DNA of 9,777 nucleotides from the NCBI GenBank assembly GCA_964590945.1, contig CAZPXF010000082.1, positions 1 to 9,777 on the forward strand, in the 5' to 3' direction. The notes beneath the pieces are model-generated. The model did not search any database. It was not told the origin of the DNA and saw only the letters and a list, made by a program, of their open reading frames with translations. Every line of letters starts with the position of its first letter. Positions within the stretch are counted from its first letter, which is position 1. Origin of the DNA: CAZPXF01 sp964590945 (GTDB taxonomy: Bacteria; Bacillota; Clostridia; Lachnospirales; Lachnospiraceae). A program made the translations under genes and the position numbers. Below, piece by piece: positions 1 to 6,972 of the stretch.

Positions 1-28
1 AATCAGAGAAATCTCTGGTTCCTTTTTT
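1..28 (+). terminator. Intrinsic terminator of the gene upstream of the window
   Basis: Bases 1-8 pair with 13-20 through an AAAT loop (one G-T wobble, T3 with G18), and a run of six T follows at 23-28. This is the form of a Rho-independent terminator. The stem may extend left of the window, so its full length is unknown. It probably ends the transcript of the preceding gene and separates it from the pyrH promoter that begins about 11 bases later. Confidence 0.6.
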
Positions 29-38
29 AATCCGGGTA

Positions 39-47
39 TGCTATAAT
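39..47 (+). promoter_or_regulatory. Extended -10 sigma-A promoter for pyrH and the operon
   Basis: A perfect TATAAT lies at 42-47 and is preceded by TGC at 39-41, which makes a consensus extended -10 element. No good -35 box is seen at 17-18 bases upstream (19-24 reads TTCCTT); extended -10 promoters depend less on that box. Transcription would start near 54, giving a leader of about 43 bases before the pyrH ATG at 97. It lies directly after a terminator, as expected for the first promoter of a new transcription unit. Confidence 0.65.
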
Positions 48-96
48 ATACAAAAATGTGCTTATGTACAGATTCTGTAACACAAGGAGCAGACGA

Positions 97-792
97 ATGA
101 AAAGAGTATTATTGAAATTAAGCGGAGAGGCGCTTGCCGGAGAGAAAAAGACGGGATTTGATGAGGCGACCTGTATCGGGGTTGCCAGGCAGGTAAAGAA
201 GCTTGTGGATGACGGGCTTCAGGTCGCGATCGTTACCGGGGGCGGCAACTTCTGGAGAGGACGCACAAGCGAGACGATCGACCGCACAAAGGCAGATCAG
301 ATCGGGATGCTTGCAACTGTGATGAATTGTATTTATGTATCCGATATTTTCCGCTATGCAGGGATGAAGACGGAAGTGTTTACGCCATTTGTATGCGGGG
401 CGTTTACAAGCCTTTTTTCTAAAGACGCGGCGCTTAAATCGCTGGAAGAGGGAAAGGTCATCTTCTTCGCCGGCGGAACAGGCCATCCGTATTTCTCGAC
501 AGATACAGGAGCAGTTCTCCGGGCGATCGAGATTGAGGCGGATGCGATGCTCCTCGCCAAGGCTATCGATGGAATTTACGACAGCGATCCGAAGGTAAAT
601 CCGGAGGCGAAAAAGTACGACGAGATTTCTATTCAGGAGATCATCGATCAGAAGCTTGCGGCAGTAGATCTTACAGCGTCGATCCTGTGTCTGGAAAATA
701 AGATGCCGATGCTTGTATTCGGGCTGAATGAAGAGAACAGTATTGTAGAGACGATGTCCGGAAGATTTACCGGAACGAAAGTGACCGTATAG
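97..792 (+). CDS. pyrH: UMP kinase (uridylate kinase)
   Basis: Bacterial UMP kinase of the amino-acid kinase fold, which phosphorylates UMP to UDP with ATP in the cytosol for pyrimidine nucleotide synthesis. The 231-residue product matches the family length of about 235-240. Visible motifs are KLSGEAL at 7-13, GGGN at 48-51 followed by W53-R54-G55, ADQIGMLATVMN at 66-77, GGTGHPYFSTDT at 126-137 and DGIYDSDP at 158-165. The frame is open from an ATG at 58, but the start at 97 is chosen because AAGGAG at 84-89 lies 7 bases ahead of it and MKRVLLKLSGEAL is the usual N-terminus. It is the first gene after the promoter at 39-47 and precedes frr, the common bacterial order. The family is often allosterically controlled by GTP and UTP; nothing in the sequence tests that here. 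Confidence 0.97.
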   Translation: MKRVLLKLSGEALAGEKKTGFDEATCIGVARQVKKLVDDGLQVAIVTGGGNFWRGRTSETIDRTKADQIGMLATVMNCIYVSDIFRYAGMKTEVFTPFVCGAFTSLFSKDAALKSLEEGKVIFFAGGTGHPYFSTDTGAVLRAIEIEADAMLLAKAIDGIYDSDPKVNPEAKKYDEISIQEIIDQKLAAVDLTASILCLENKMPMLVFGLNEENSIVETMSGRFTGTKVTV

Positions 793-814
793 GTCGGCAG
801 CATACATTTTTTGA

Positions 815-832
815 GCCGCCTGAGGAGGCGGC
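815..832 (+). other. Intercistronic hairpin between pyrH and frr
   Basis: GCCGCCT at 815-821 pairs perfectly with AGGCGGC at 826-832 across a GAGG loop, giving a 7-bp stem with six G-C pairs. No T-run follows it, so it is not an intrinsic terminator on the plus strand. It ends 5 bases before the frr Shine-Dalgarno site at 838-842. It may act as an mRNA processing or stability element, or influence frr translation; function is inference. Confidence 0.45.
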
Positions 833-848
833 GGAACGGAGGAATATT

Positions 849-1403
849 ATGGATGAAAGATTAGCAAAATATGAAGACAAGATGATGAAGTCATTGAAGA
901 ACCTGGATTCGGAGTTTGGCACGATCCGCGCCGGAAGAGCCAATCCGCATGTACTGGACAGGATCACGGTAGATTATTACGGGACGCAGACGCCGCTTCA
1001 GCAGGTAGCGAATATTTCCGTTCCCGAGCCGCGTATGCTCCAGATCCAGCCATGGGAGGCTTCTCTTGTTAAAGTGATCGAGAAGGCGATCCTTACCTCT
1101 GATCTTGGCTTGAACCCGACAAATGACGGCAGGACGATCCGCCTTGTTTTCCCTGAACTTACCGAGGAACGCAGAAAGCAGCTTGTTAAGGACGTCAAGA
1201 AGAAGGGCGAGGCTGCAAAGGTTGCTGTCCGCAACATCCGCAGAGACGGCAACGACGCATTGAAAAAGATGAAGAAAGCATCGGAGGTTTCTGAGGACGA
1301 GATCAAGGATCTTGAGACAGAACTTCAGAAGGTGACAGATAAATACATCAAAGAAGTAGACAAGGCAGTTGAAGTAAAATCCAAAGAGATTCTTACAGTA
1401 TAG
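849..1403 (+). CDS. frr: Ribosome recycling factor
   Basis: Ribosome recycling factor, which with EF-G splits the post-termination ribosome into subunits in the cytosol. The 184 residues match the family's usual 185. The conserved RAGRANP block is at 27-33, the domain II region starts around the PLQQVANI block at 49-56, and the C-terminal helix carries the conserved R131-R132 pair in NIRRDGND. The long charged helices of domain I are evident at both ends. The ATG at 849 has GGAGG at 838-842, spaced 6 bases. It follows pyrH by 56 bp, a gap that contains a strong hairpin, and is separated from uppS by 68 bp with another hairpin. No anomaly is seen in the protein. Confidence 0.97.
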   Translation: MDERLAKYEDKMMKSLKNLDSEFGTIRAGRANPHVLDRITVDYYGTQTPLQQVANISVPEPRMLQIQPWEASLVKVIEKAILTSDLGLNPTNDGRTIRLVFPELTEERRKQLVKDVKKKGEAAKVAVRNIRRDGNDALKKMKKASEVSEDEIKDLETELQKVTDKYIKEVDKAVEVKSKEILTV

Positions 1404-1415
1404 AGTGGGGATCGA

Positions 1416-1448
1416 GGGGGATGCGGGAACGTACTCCCCCATTTTATT
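1416..1448 (+). terminator. Possible leaky terminator or attenuator between frr and uppS
   Basis: GGGGGA at 1416-1421 pairs with TCCCCC at 1435-1440. Inside it, TGCG (1422-1425) pairs with CGTA (1430-1433) with one G-T wobble, leaving a GGAA loop of the GNRA class and a single bulged C at 1434. The sequence after the stem is ATTTTATT, a short and broken T-tract. This looks like a weak terminator that may let part of the transcription from pyrH-frr continue into uppS. It could instead be a stabilising mRNA hairpin. Confidence 0.45.
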
Positions 1449-1471
1449 GCTATATAGTCCGGAGGTGAGTT

Positions 1472-2188
1472 ATGGGTGTACCGCAGCATGTAGCGATCAT
1501 ACTTGACGGAAATGGAAGATGGGCGAGATCAAAAGGGATGCCGCGTAATTTCGGCCACGCGCAGGGCGCGAAAAATGTCGAAAAAATGTGCGAGATCGTA
1601 TGGGATATGGGGATCAAATATTTTACGGTCTACGCATTTTCTACGGAAAACTGGAGCAGGCCTGCGGATGAAGTGCAGGCGCTCATGAAGCTTTTGCGCG
1701 ATTATATGAAAAACTGCATCCGTCGCGCGCAGAAGAATGACATGCGTGTCCGCGTCATCGGCGACAAGACGAAGCTGGATGCGGATATTCAGCAGTCCAT
1801 CGCGGAGCTTGAGGAAGCGACAAGGGATAATCAGGGCCTGAATTTCACGATCGCGATCAATTACGGAAGCCGCGATGAGATAAGAAGGGCAGTTACAAGG
1901 CTGGCAAAGGATGTAAAGGATGGCAGTGTGGAGCCGGATGGCATTACGGAGGCTGTCATCGAGTCCTATCTGGACACGGCAGGGATGCCGGACCCGGATC
2001 TTTTGATCCGCACAAGCGGCGAACAGAGGATATCCAATTTTCTCCTGTGGCAGCTTGGATATTCGGAGTTCTATTTTACAGATGTTCCGTGGCCTGCATT
2101 TTCCAGGGAAGATCTGGAAAAGGCGGTTGCGGCTTATGAAAAGCGTGACCGGAGGTATGGCGGCATAAAGGAGGCTTCTGATGTTTAA
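1472..2188 (+). CDS. uppS: Isoprenyl transferase (undecaprenyl diphosphate synthase)
   Basis: cis-Prenyltransferase that condenses farnesyl diphosphate with eight isopentenyl diphosphates to give undecaprenyl diphosphate, the precursor of the lipid carrier for peptidoglycan and other wall polymers. The product is 238 residues, near the family's 240-255. D12 in LDGNGRW is the conserved catalytic Asp. FSTENW lies at 56-61, INYGSRDEI at 129-137 and DLLIRTSGE at 176-184, followed by R186 and the QLGYSEFYF block with E199, which includes residues for diphosphate and Mg binding. GGAGGTGA at 1461-1468 places the start at 1472. Its last 8 bases overlap cdsA, suggesting translational coupling. It shares a pathway with dxr two genes downstream. 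Confidence 0.96.
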   Translation: MGVPQHVAIILDGNGRWARSKGMPRNFGHAQGAKNVEKMCEIVWDMGIKYFTVYAFSTENWSRPADEVQALMKLLRDYMKNCIRRAQKNDMRVRVIGDKTKLDADIQQSIAELEEATRDNQGLNFTIAINYGSRDEIRRAVTRLAKDVKDGSVEPDGITEAVIESYLDTAGMPDPDLLIRTSGEQRISNFLLWQLGYSEFYFTDVPWPAFSREDLEKAVAAYEKRDRRYGGIKEASDV

Positions 2189-2990
2189 GACAAGATTGAT
2201 AAGTGGAATTGTTCTGGTACTGATCGCACTGGTGACGATCATCACGGGAGGCCCGCTTCTCTATGGCGTGCTTCTGGCGATCAGTCTGATCGGTATGAGC
2301 GAGCTGTATCAGGTGATGGATATGAGAAGATCAGCGCTGGCTGTTGTCGGATATCTGGCAGCGATCGGCTATTACATCACGATTTTTAACGGAAACACGG
2401 AATTCATGGCTCCGTTTGTGATCATACTGATCATAGTTCTGATGGCAGTCTATGTATTTTCATTTCCGAAATATCATGCAGATCAGCTGATCCTTGCGTT
2501 TTTCGGCGTTTTCTATGTAGCTGTCATGATGTCGCATATTTATCTGATCCGTGAAATGAAAGGGATCGAGGGGCAGTTTGTTGTATGGCTCGTATTTTTC
2601 AGCTCCTGGGGCTGTGATACGTGCGCATACTGCGTCGGCTCTCTGATCGGGAAACACAAAATGGCGCCGGTCTTAAGTCCGAAGAAATCCGTAGAAGGAG
2701 GCGTTGGCGGCATATTGGGCGCGGCGCTTTTGGGCGCGATCTATGCGGCGGCGTTAAACCATTTTGCCGGGGGCGCGGCGCAAAGTCCGTTGATCTATGC
2801 GGTTATCTGCGGCGTCGGCGGAATGATTTCTGAGATTGGCGATCTGGCGGCGTCCGGTATCAAGAGAAACCATGAAGTAAAGGATTATGGCAGACTGATC
2901 CCTGGCCACGGCGGCATTCTTGACCGTTTCGACAGTGTGATCTTTACCGCGCCGATTATTTATTATCTTGCAGTATATATGATGAGGTAA
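2181..2990 (+). CDS. cdsA: Phosphatidate cytidylyltransferase (CDP-diacylglycerol synthase)
   Basis: Integral membrane enzyme that converts phosphatidic acid and CTP to CDP-diacylglycerol, the precursor of phosphatidylglycerol, cardiolipin and other phospholipids. The 269 residues include about seven or eight hydrophobic segments, starting near residues 8-38. The full CdsA signature is present from S225 (SGIKR) through K234-D235 to PGHGGILDRFD ending at D251. The SPKKSVEG motif is at 166-173, and D221 precedes the signature. AAAGGAGG at 2168-2174 sits 6 bases before the ATG, and the start overlaps the uppS stop by 8 bp. dxr begins 6 bp after its stop. No truncation or missing key residue is seen. 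Confidence 0.95.
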   Translation: MFKTRLISGIVLVLIALVTIITGGPLLYGVLLAISLIGMSELYQVMDMRRSALAVVGYLAAIGYYITIFNGNTEFMAPFVIILIIVLMAVYVFSFPKYHADQLILAFFGVFYVAVMMSHIYLIREMKGIEGQFVVWLVFFSSWGCDTCAYCVGSLIGKHKMAPVLSPKKSVEGGVGGILGAALLGAIYAAALNHFAGGAAQSPLIYAVICGVGGMISEIGDLAASGIKRNHEVKDYGRLIPGHGGILDRFDSVIFTAPIIYYLAVYMMR

Positions 2991-2996
2991 CAGACA

Positions 2997-4133
2997 ATGA
3001 AGAAAATAGCAATTCTCGGCTCGACCGGTTCCATCGGAACGCAGACTCTTGAGATTGTCCGGGGAAATGGAGATTTAGAGGTTGTGGCGGTTGCGGCCGG
3101 AAGTAATATCAGGCTTCTGGAAGAGCAGATCCGCGAGTTTCATCCAAAGCTTGCGGCTGTATGGGATGAGAAGAAGGCGGAGGAATTACAGATAAAGGTT
3201 GCAGATCTTCCTGTGAAGATCGTATCGGGTATGGATGGGCTTCTGGAGGTTTCCGTCATACCGGAGAGCGAGATCCTCGTGACGGCCATTGTCGGGATGA
3301 TCGGGATACGTCCGACGATCGCGGCGATTCAGGCGGGAAAGGATATCGCCCTTGCAAATAAAGAGACGCTTGTGACGGCGGGACATCTGATCATGCCGAT
3401 GGCAAAGGAATACGGAGTGTCTATCCTTCCGGTGGACAGCGAACACAGCGCGATCTTCCAGTCCCTGCAGGGCGCTCAGAAGCTCAAAAAGATCCTTCTG
3501 ACTGCGTCCGGAGGGCCGTTCAGGGGAAAGAAAAGGGCGGAGCTTGAACATGTGCAGCCTGAGGATGCGCTGAAGCATCCGAACTGGGCGATGGGAAGAA
3601 AGATCACGATCGACTCTTCGACGCTTGTCAACAAAGGACTTGAGGTCATCGAGGCGAAGTGGCTCTTTGATACGGAGCCGGAGAATATCGAAGTCGTGGT
3701 GCAGCCGCAGAGCATCATTCATTCCATGGTGGAATATGAGGACGGCGCTGTGATCGCGCAGCTCGGCACGCCGGATATGAAGCTTCCGATCCAGTATGCG
3801 CTTTACTATCCGGAGCGGAGGTATCTTCCGGGGGAGAGGCTGGATTTTGCGAAGATCGGGCAGATTACATTTGAGAAGCCGGATATGGAGACGTTCCGCG
3901 GACTTCCGCTTGCGCTTCGAGCCATCGGGGCGGGCGGTTCGATGCCGACCGTATTTAACGCGGCAAATGAAAAAGCAGTTGCAAAGTTTCTGAACCGGGA
4001 GATCCGGTATCTTGAAATTACAGATATAATCGAGGCCTGCATGGATGCGCATAAAGTTGTGGAAGATCCGAATCTGGAACAGATTCTGGATACGGAGCAG
4101 GCTGTCTATGAATGGATAGAAGGCAGGTGGTAG
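2997..4133 (+). CDS. dxr: 1-deoxy-D-xylulose-5-phosphate reductoisomerase
   Basis: MEP-pathway enzyme that rearranges and reduces DXP to 2-C-methyl-D-erythritol 4-phosphate with NADPH and a divalent metal; it is the target of fosmidomycin. The 378 residues fit the family's 380-400. The NADPH-binding GSTGSIG is at 8-14, LANKET at 119-124, and the metal site is D147, E149 and E216 (aligned with E. coli D150, E152 and E231). SGGPF is at 171-175, the flexible loop HPNWAMG at 194-200, and SSTLVNKGLE at 207-216. Its Shine-Dalgarno GAGG at 2984-2987 lies inside the cdsA 3' end, 9 bases before the ATG. Its product feeds the isoprenoid units used by the upstream uppS. The protease gene follows directly or overlaps it by 22 bp, depending on that gene's start. 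Confidence 0.97.
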   Translation: MKKIAILGSTGSIGTQTLEIVRGNGDLEVVAVAAGSNIRLLEEQIREFHPKLAAVWDEKKAEELQIKVADLPVKIVSGMDGLLEVSVIPESEILVTAIVGMIGIRPTIAAIQAGKDIALANKETLVTAGHLIMPMAKEYGVSILPVDSEHSAIFQSLQGAQKLKKILLTASGGPFRGKKRAELEHVQPEDALKHPNWAMGRKITIDSSTLVNKGLEVIEAKWLFDTEPENIEVVVQPQSIIHSMVEYEDGAVIAQLGTPDMKLPIQYALYYPERRYLPGERLDFAKIGQITFEKPDMETFRGLPLALRAIGAGGSMPTVFNAANEKAVAKFLNREIRYLEITDIIEACMDAHKVVEDPNLEQILDTEQAVYEWIEGRW

Positions 4134-4138
4134 ATTCA

Positions 4139-5170
4139 GTGGGAATTATACTGGCAATTCTGATATTTGGCGCGATTGTCCTGATACACGAACTGGGGCA
4201 TTTTCTGCTTGCAAAATATAATGGGATCCGGGTGGATGAGTTTTCCATCGGCATGGGTCCGACGATCATCGGAAAACAGGTCGGCGAGACAAAATACTGT
4301 CTGAAACTGCTTCCGCTTGGCGGCTCCTGTATGATGGGAGAGGACGATGAGGATATGTCCGAAGGAAGCTTTAACAGCAAATCCGTCTGGGCGCGGATGT
4401 CTGTTATTTTTGCGGGGCCGTTTTTCAACTTTATCCTCGCATTCATTCTCTCGGCGATCGTTGTGGCGTGGCTTGGCTTTGATCCGCCGGTCATCAGCGA
4501 CGTGACGGAAGGATATCCGGCGCAGGAGGCGGGACTGACGGCAGGAGACGAGATCGTAAAGATCAACAATAAGCATATCAATATATATCGTGAAGTCACC
4601 GTTTATATCCAGTTCCACACAGGCGAGGATCTGAATGTGACGTACATGCATGATGGAGAGAAAAAGACAACGCTTCTGAAGCCGAAGTTCAACGAGGAGG
4701 AACAGAGATACATGATCGGCGTCATCGGGCCGACAGCGTATTCAAAAGCAAATGCGTTTCAGGTTATAGAGTACGGAATTTACGAGGTCAAATACTGGAT
4801 CTGTACAACTCTTAGCAGCCTGAAGGAGCTGGTGACGGGGGCGATTGGGATCAATCAGATGTCCGGTCCGGTTGGAATCGTGAATTACGTGGACGATACG
4901 TATGACCAGAGCAAATCGTACGGCCTTGCCGTGATCGTGCTGAATCTGATGAATATTGCGATCCTTCTGACGGCGAACCTCGGGGTTATGAATCTGCTGC
5001 CGATCCCGGCTTTGGACGGCGGAAGACTTGTATTTCTGATCGTTGAAGCGATCCGGGGGAAACGTGTTCCGCCGGAAAAGGAGGGGATCGTTCATCTGAT
5101 CGGTTTTGGACTTTTGATGGTACTGATGGTTGTCGTTATGTTTAACGATATCAAGAATATTATCATGTGA
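4139..5170 (+). CDS. rseP: RseP/RasP-family site-2 zinc metalloprotease
   Basis: M50 intramembrane protease that cuts membrane-embedded substrates such as anti-sigma factors after a first outside cut. Counting from the GTG at 4139 (343 aa), the first membrane helix carries the zinc motif HELGH at 17-21. A PDZ-like domain spans about 118-182, and the last third has NLLPIPALDGG with the third zinc ligand D293, followed by a final helix. An in-frame ATG at 4112 would add nine mostly polar residues and overlap dxr by 22 bp, but it lacks a well-spaced ribosome site (GGAG at 4094-4097 is 14 bases away). The GTG at 4139 has AGGTG at 4125-4129 at about 9 bases and is preferred. It is the last gene of the operon. 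Substrates cannot be read from the sequence. Confidence 0.93.
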   Translation: MGIILAILIFGAIVLIHELGHFLLAKYNGIRVDEFSIGMGPTIIGKQVGETKYCLKLLPLGGSCMMGEDDEDMSEGSFNSKSVWARMSVIFAGPFFNFILAFILSAIVVAWLGFDPPVISDVTEGYPAQEAGLTAGDEIVKINNKHINIYREVTVYIQFHTGEDLNVTYMHDGEKKTTLLKPKFNEEEQRYMIGVIGPTAYSKANAFQVIEYGIYEVKYWICTTLSSLKELVTGAIGINQMSGPVGIVNYVDDTYDQSKSYGLAVIVLNLMNIAILLTANLGVMNLLPIPALDGGRLVFLIVEAIRGKRVPPEKEGIVHLIGFGLLMVLMVVVMFNDIKNIIM

Positions 5171-5183
5171 TAGCTGCAATATG

Positions 5184-5213
5184 AAAAGGGCGTCCGGTTC
5201 GGGCGCCCTTTTT
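5184..5213 (+). terminator. Strong, probably bidirectional terminator after the operon
   Basis: AAAAGGGCG at 5184-5192 pairs with CGCCCTTTT at 5204-5212. The stem continues through a T-G wobble and CCG/CGG to a GTT loop, about 13 bp in all, with a T-run on the plus strand at 5209-5213. Read on the minus strand, the same hairpin ends in TTTT, so it can also stop the convergent aldo/keto reductase gene, whose stop codon is 22 bases away. Confidence 0.88.
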
Positions 5214-5234
5214 GAAATTCGCTGATCCGGCGCA

Positions 5235-6227
5235 CTATTTCAAAATATCTGCATCTTTTCGCATTCTTTCCAAATCGGAAGCTTCAATCTGAATGGAAAG
5301 CGCGGCGGCGTTATCCTCGATCTGCTCCGGCTTTCTTGCGCCGCACATGATATGCAGGGAATCAAGCATAGAAGCGGTAAATGCAATGACAAGATTCCCG
5401 ATGGAACAGTTGTATTTTTCACAGAGGTCTGACCAGCTATCCAGCATACGCAGGATCTGCGCGCGTCTTTCGGGCTTCCAGCATGGGTTGTTGTTGCGCA
5501 CGTCGCCCGGGGCGAGGGTGGTTTCCATTGTGACCTTTCCGGTGAGAAGTCCCTGCTCAAGCGGGGAGTACGCCTGGATAGAGACGCCAAGCTCCTGACA
5601 GACCGGAGCGAGCGTTTCTTCGATTCTCCGGGTGGCCAGACTGTATTTTTCCTGAATGACGTCAAGCTGTCCGTATTTGCAATATTCGCGGATATCTGCT
5701 TCTGTGACGTTCGACGCGCCGATGGCGCGGATCTTGCCCTGTTTTTTTAAAGTCATAAGCGCATCCATAGTCTCTTCGATCGGATAGAGATCATAATCTG
5801 TAGTCTGCCAGTGTGTATAGTATACGTCAATATAATCCGTATGCAGATTGAAAAGGCTCTGTTCCAAATCCTCGATGATACTTTTCGGGGAGAGATCGCG
5901 GTAGACGGAGGCCCCGTCAACATCCTTGTGATGGATCGGCGTCTCGTGTCTCCACTGTAGTCCGCATTTTGTGGAGAGGACGATATCGTGGCGGTGTTCC
6001 CGTATCGCCTGTCCTACGACCTGTTCACTGTGGAAAAGACCATAGATTGGAGCGGTGTCGATCCAGACGATCCCACGCTCGATGGCCGTCTGGATGGTGC
6101 GGATCGACAGCGCGTCGTCATTATCGCCCCACCAGGTTCCGCCGCCGATGGCCCAGGTACCAAGGCCGAGAAACGGTACTTTGATCCCGCTTTTTCCAAT
6201 TTCCAGTTTTGATGTATTCAAAATCAT
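5235..6227 (-). CDS. Aldo/keto reductase
   Basis: NAD(P)H-dependent oxidoreductase of the aldo/keto reductase family with a TIM-barrel fold, likely cytosolic. In numbering that begins at the GTG at 6230, the catalytic tetrad is complete: D58 and Y63 in WIDTAPIYG, K88 in LSTKCG, and H140 in YYTHWQ. GASNV at 171-175 and the C-terminal cofactor motif GARKPEQIEDN at 297-307 are typical. The overall pattern resembles the AKR11-like group (B. subtilis IolS and YhdN); the substrate cannot be predicted. The length of about 330 residues is normal. Two starts are adjacent, GTG at 6230 and ATG at 6227. The ATG is chosen because AAAGGA at 6232-6237 is only 1 base from the GTG and 4 from the ATG; both are short. 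It converges with the rseP operon and diverges from the tRNA deacylase gene. Confidence 0.93.
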   Translation of the reverse strand: MILNTSKLEIGKSGIKVPFLGLGTWAIGGGTWWGDNDDALSIRTIQTAIERGIVWIDTAPIYGLFHSEQVVGQAIREHRHDIVLSTKCGLQWRHETPIHHKDVDGASVYRDLSPKSIIEDLEQSLFNLHTDYIDVYYTHWQTTDYDLYPIEETMDALMTLKKQGKIRAIGASNVTEADIREYCKYGQLDVIQEKYSLATRRIEETLAPVCQELGVSIQAYSPLEQGLLTGKVTMETTLAPGDVRNNNPCWKPERRAQILRMLDSWSDLCEKYNCSIGNLVIAFTASMLDSLHIMCGARKPEQIEDNAAALSIQIEASDLERMRKDADILK

Positions 6228-6245
6228 CACATCCTTTCACGGCAT

Positions 6246-6254
6246 AGTATAACA
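6246..6254 (-). promoter_or_regulatory. Candidate extended -10 promoter for the aldo/keto reductase
   Basis: On the minus strand TGT followed by TATACT occupies 6254-6246, an extended -10 match with five of six bases in the hexamer. A -35 box is poor; TTGTTT at 6277-6272 is at 20 bases, which is too far. The predicted start near 6239 gives a leader of about 12 bases that just includes the Shine-Dalgarno site at 6237-6232. Support comes from the motif alone. Confidence 0.35.
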
Positions 6255-6294
6255 TTATCCGGCGGAAACGAAAACAAAAAATACAAATAGAATG

Positions 6295-6323
6295 TTGTAG
6301 AAACAGCTTCGATCCAGTATAAT
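6295..6323 (+). promoter_or_regulatory. Sigma-A promoter for the tRNA deacylase gene
   Basis: TATAAT at 6318-6323 is a perfect -10 box, and TTGTAG at 6295-6300 stands exactly 17 bases upstream as a half-matching -35 box. Transcription would begin near 6330, about 43 bases before the ATG at 6373. It diverges from the promoter candidate of the aldo/keto reductase, so the two genes share about 145 bp of control region. Confidence 0.65.
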
Positions 6324-6372
6324 CGGAAAGAGAGATATGCGATCAGGCAGTTCAAAGGAAGGAGACGTTTTT

Positions 6373-6912
6373 ATGACATATATCAGTGATATCAGAACAA
6401 GTGCACCGGATGGTATTGCAAATCCGACAGAAAAGAAAGTGTTCCGGATGCTGGATCAATTAAAGATACCATATGAGTGCGTGACAAACGATGTGGTTGA
6501 GACGATGGAAGAATGCAGGGAAATTGACGAGAAGCTCGGCACGGAGATCAGAAAAAGCATTTTCCTGTGCAATAAGAAGAAGACCAGCTTCTTTCTGGTT
6601 GTTTTGCCGGCTGAAAAGTCGCTGGACACGGCGGTTCTTGAAAGTAAGATCGGCGTTTCAAAGCTCTCATTTGCTTCAGCCGAATCCATGCAGGAATTAC
6701 TCGGCGCGCTTCCGGGTTCTGCATCGGTGATGGGACTGGTAAATGATGAGGATGATTATGTGCAGCTGATCGTCGATAAGGAGGTTGCGGACGAAGAATG
6801 GTTCGGCTGCAATCCGGGAATCAATACGGCCCATCTGAAAATGAAAACAGCAGACCTTTTGAATAAATTTCTTCCTAAGATCCATCATAAGGCAAAGATA
6901 ACTGCATTATAA
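6373..6912 (+). CDS. YbaK/ProX (PrdX-type) aminoacyl-tRNA deacylase
   Basis: Stand-alone editing-domain protein of the YbaK/ProRS-associated family. Members hydrolyse wrongly charged tRNA; the ProX/PrdX branch acts on Ala-tRNA(Pro). The product has 179 residues. Helpful marks are K61 after the GTEIR stretch with the strand SIFLCN (position of the family's conserved Lys), the LLGALPGSASVMGLVND block at 109-125, which resembles the PGSVSPFGL-type motif, and NPGINTAHLKM at 147-157. The frame is open from 6337, but the ATG at 6373 is preferred because GGAG at 6361-6364 is spaced 8 bases and the extra N-terminus would be unconserved. It has its own promoter and a hairpin downstream, so it is probably monocistronic. 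The ProX/PrdX assignment over other YbaK branches rests on motif memory and is less certain than the superfamily. Confidence 0.85.
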   Translation: MTYISDIRTSAPDGIANPTEKKVFRMLDQLKIPYECVTNDVVETMEECREIDEKLGTEIRKSIFLCNKKKTSFFLVVLPAEKSLDTAVLESKIGVSKLSFASAESMQELLGALPGSASVMGLVNDEDDYVQLIVDKEVADEEWFGCNPGINTAHLKMKTADLLNKFLPKIHHKAKITAL

Positions 6913-6933
6913 CAAAACGTGTAAATATTTATG

Positions 6934-6972
6934 CGGGCACGACCTGACCAGGAGCAGGCCGTGCCTGATTTT
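6934..6972. terminator. Hairpin terminator between convergent genes
   Basis: Bases 6934-6941 pair with 6960-6967 (8 bp including one G-T wobble). After one A-C mismatch, CCTG (6943-6946) pairs with CAGG (6955-6958) around an 8-base loop. On the plus strand ATTTTA follows, a short T-tract. On the minus strand the hairpin lies just past the stop codon of the SpoIID-like gene but is followed only by an AT-rich stretch. It probably serves the deacylase gene mainly and may serve both. Confidence 0.6.

Noticed and set aside
58..96. Earlier ATG for pyrH at 58
   Set aside because: It would add 13 residues unlike any UMP kinase, it lies almost at the predicted transcription start, and the ribosome site at 84-89 fits the ATG at 97.
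1..96. Riboswitch or pyrimidine attenuator ahead of pyrH
   Set aside because: The only clear structure (1-28) precedes the promoter at 39-47, and the leader of about 43 bases is too short for a known aptamer.
118..807. Long minus-strand open frame opposite pyrH (229 codons)
   Set aside because: It lies fully under a textbook UMP kinase, its translation is rich in Arg, Cys and Leu with no recognisable motif, and no ribosome site supports it.
1529..2245. Minus-strand open frame of 238 codons opposite uppS
   Set aside because: Shadow of the uppS codon bias; no motif and no promoter evidence.
3186..4052. Minus-strand open frame of 288 codons opposite dxr
   Set aside because: The translation is rich in Arg, His and Leu, as expected for the antisense of a well-biased coding sequence; dxr itself is certain.
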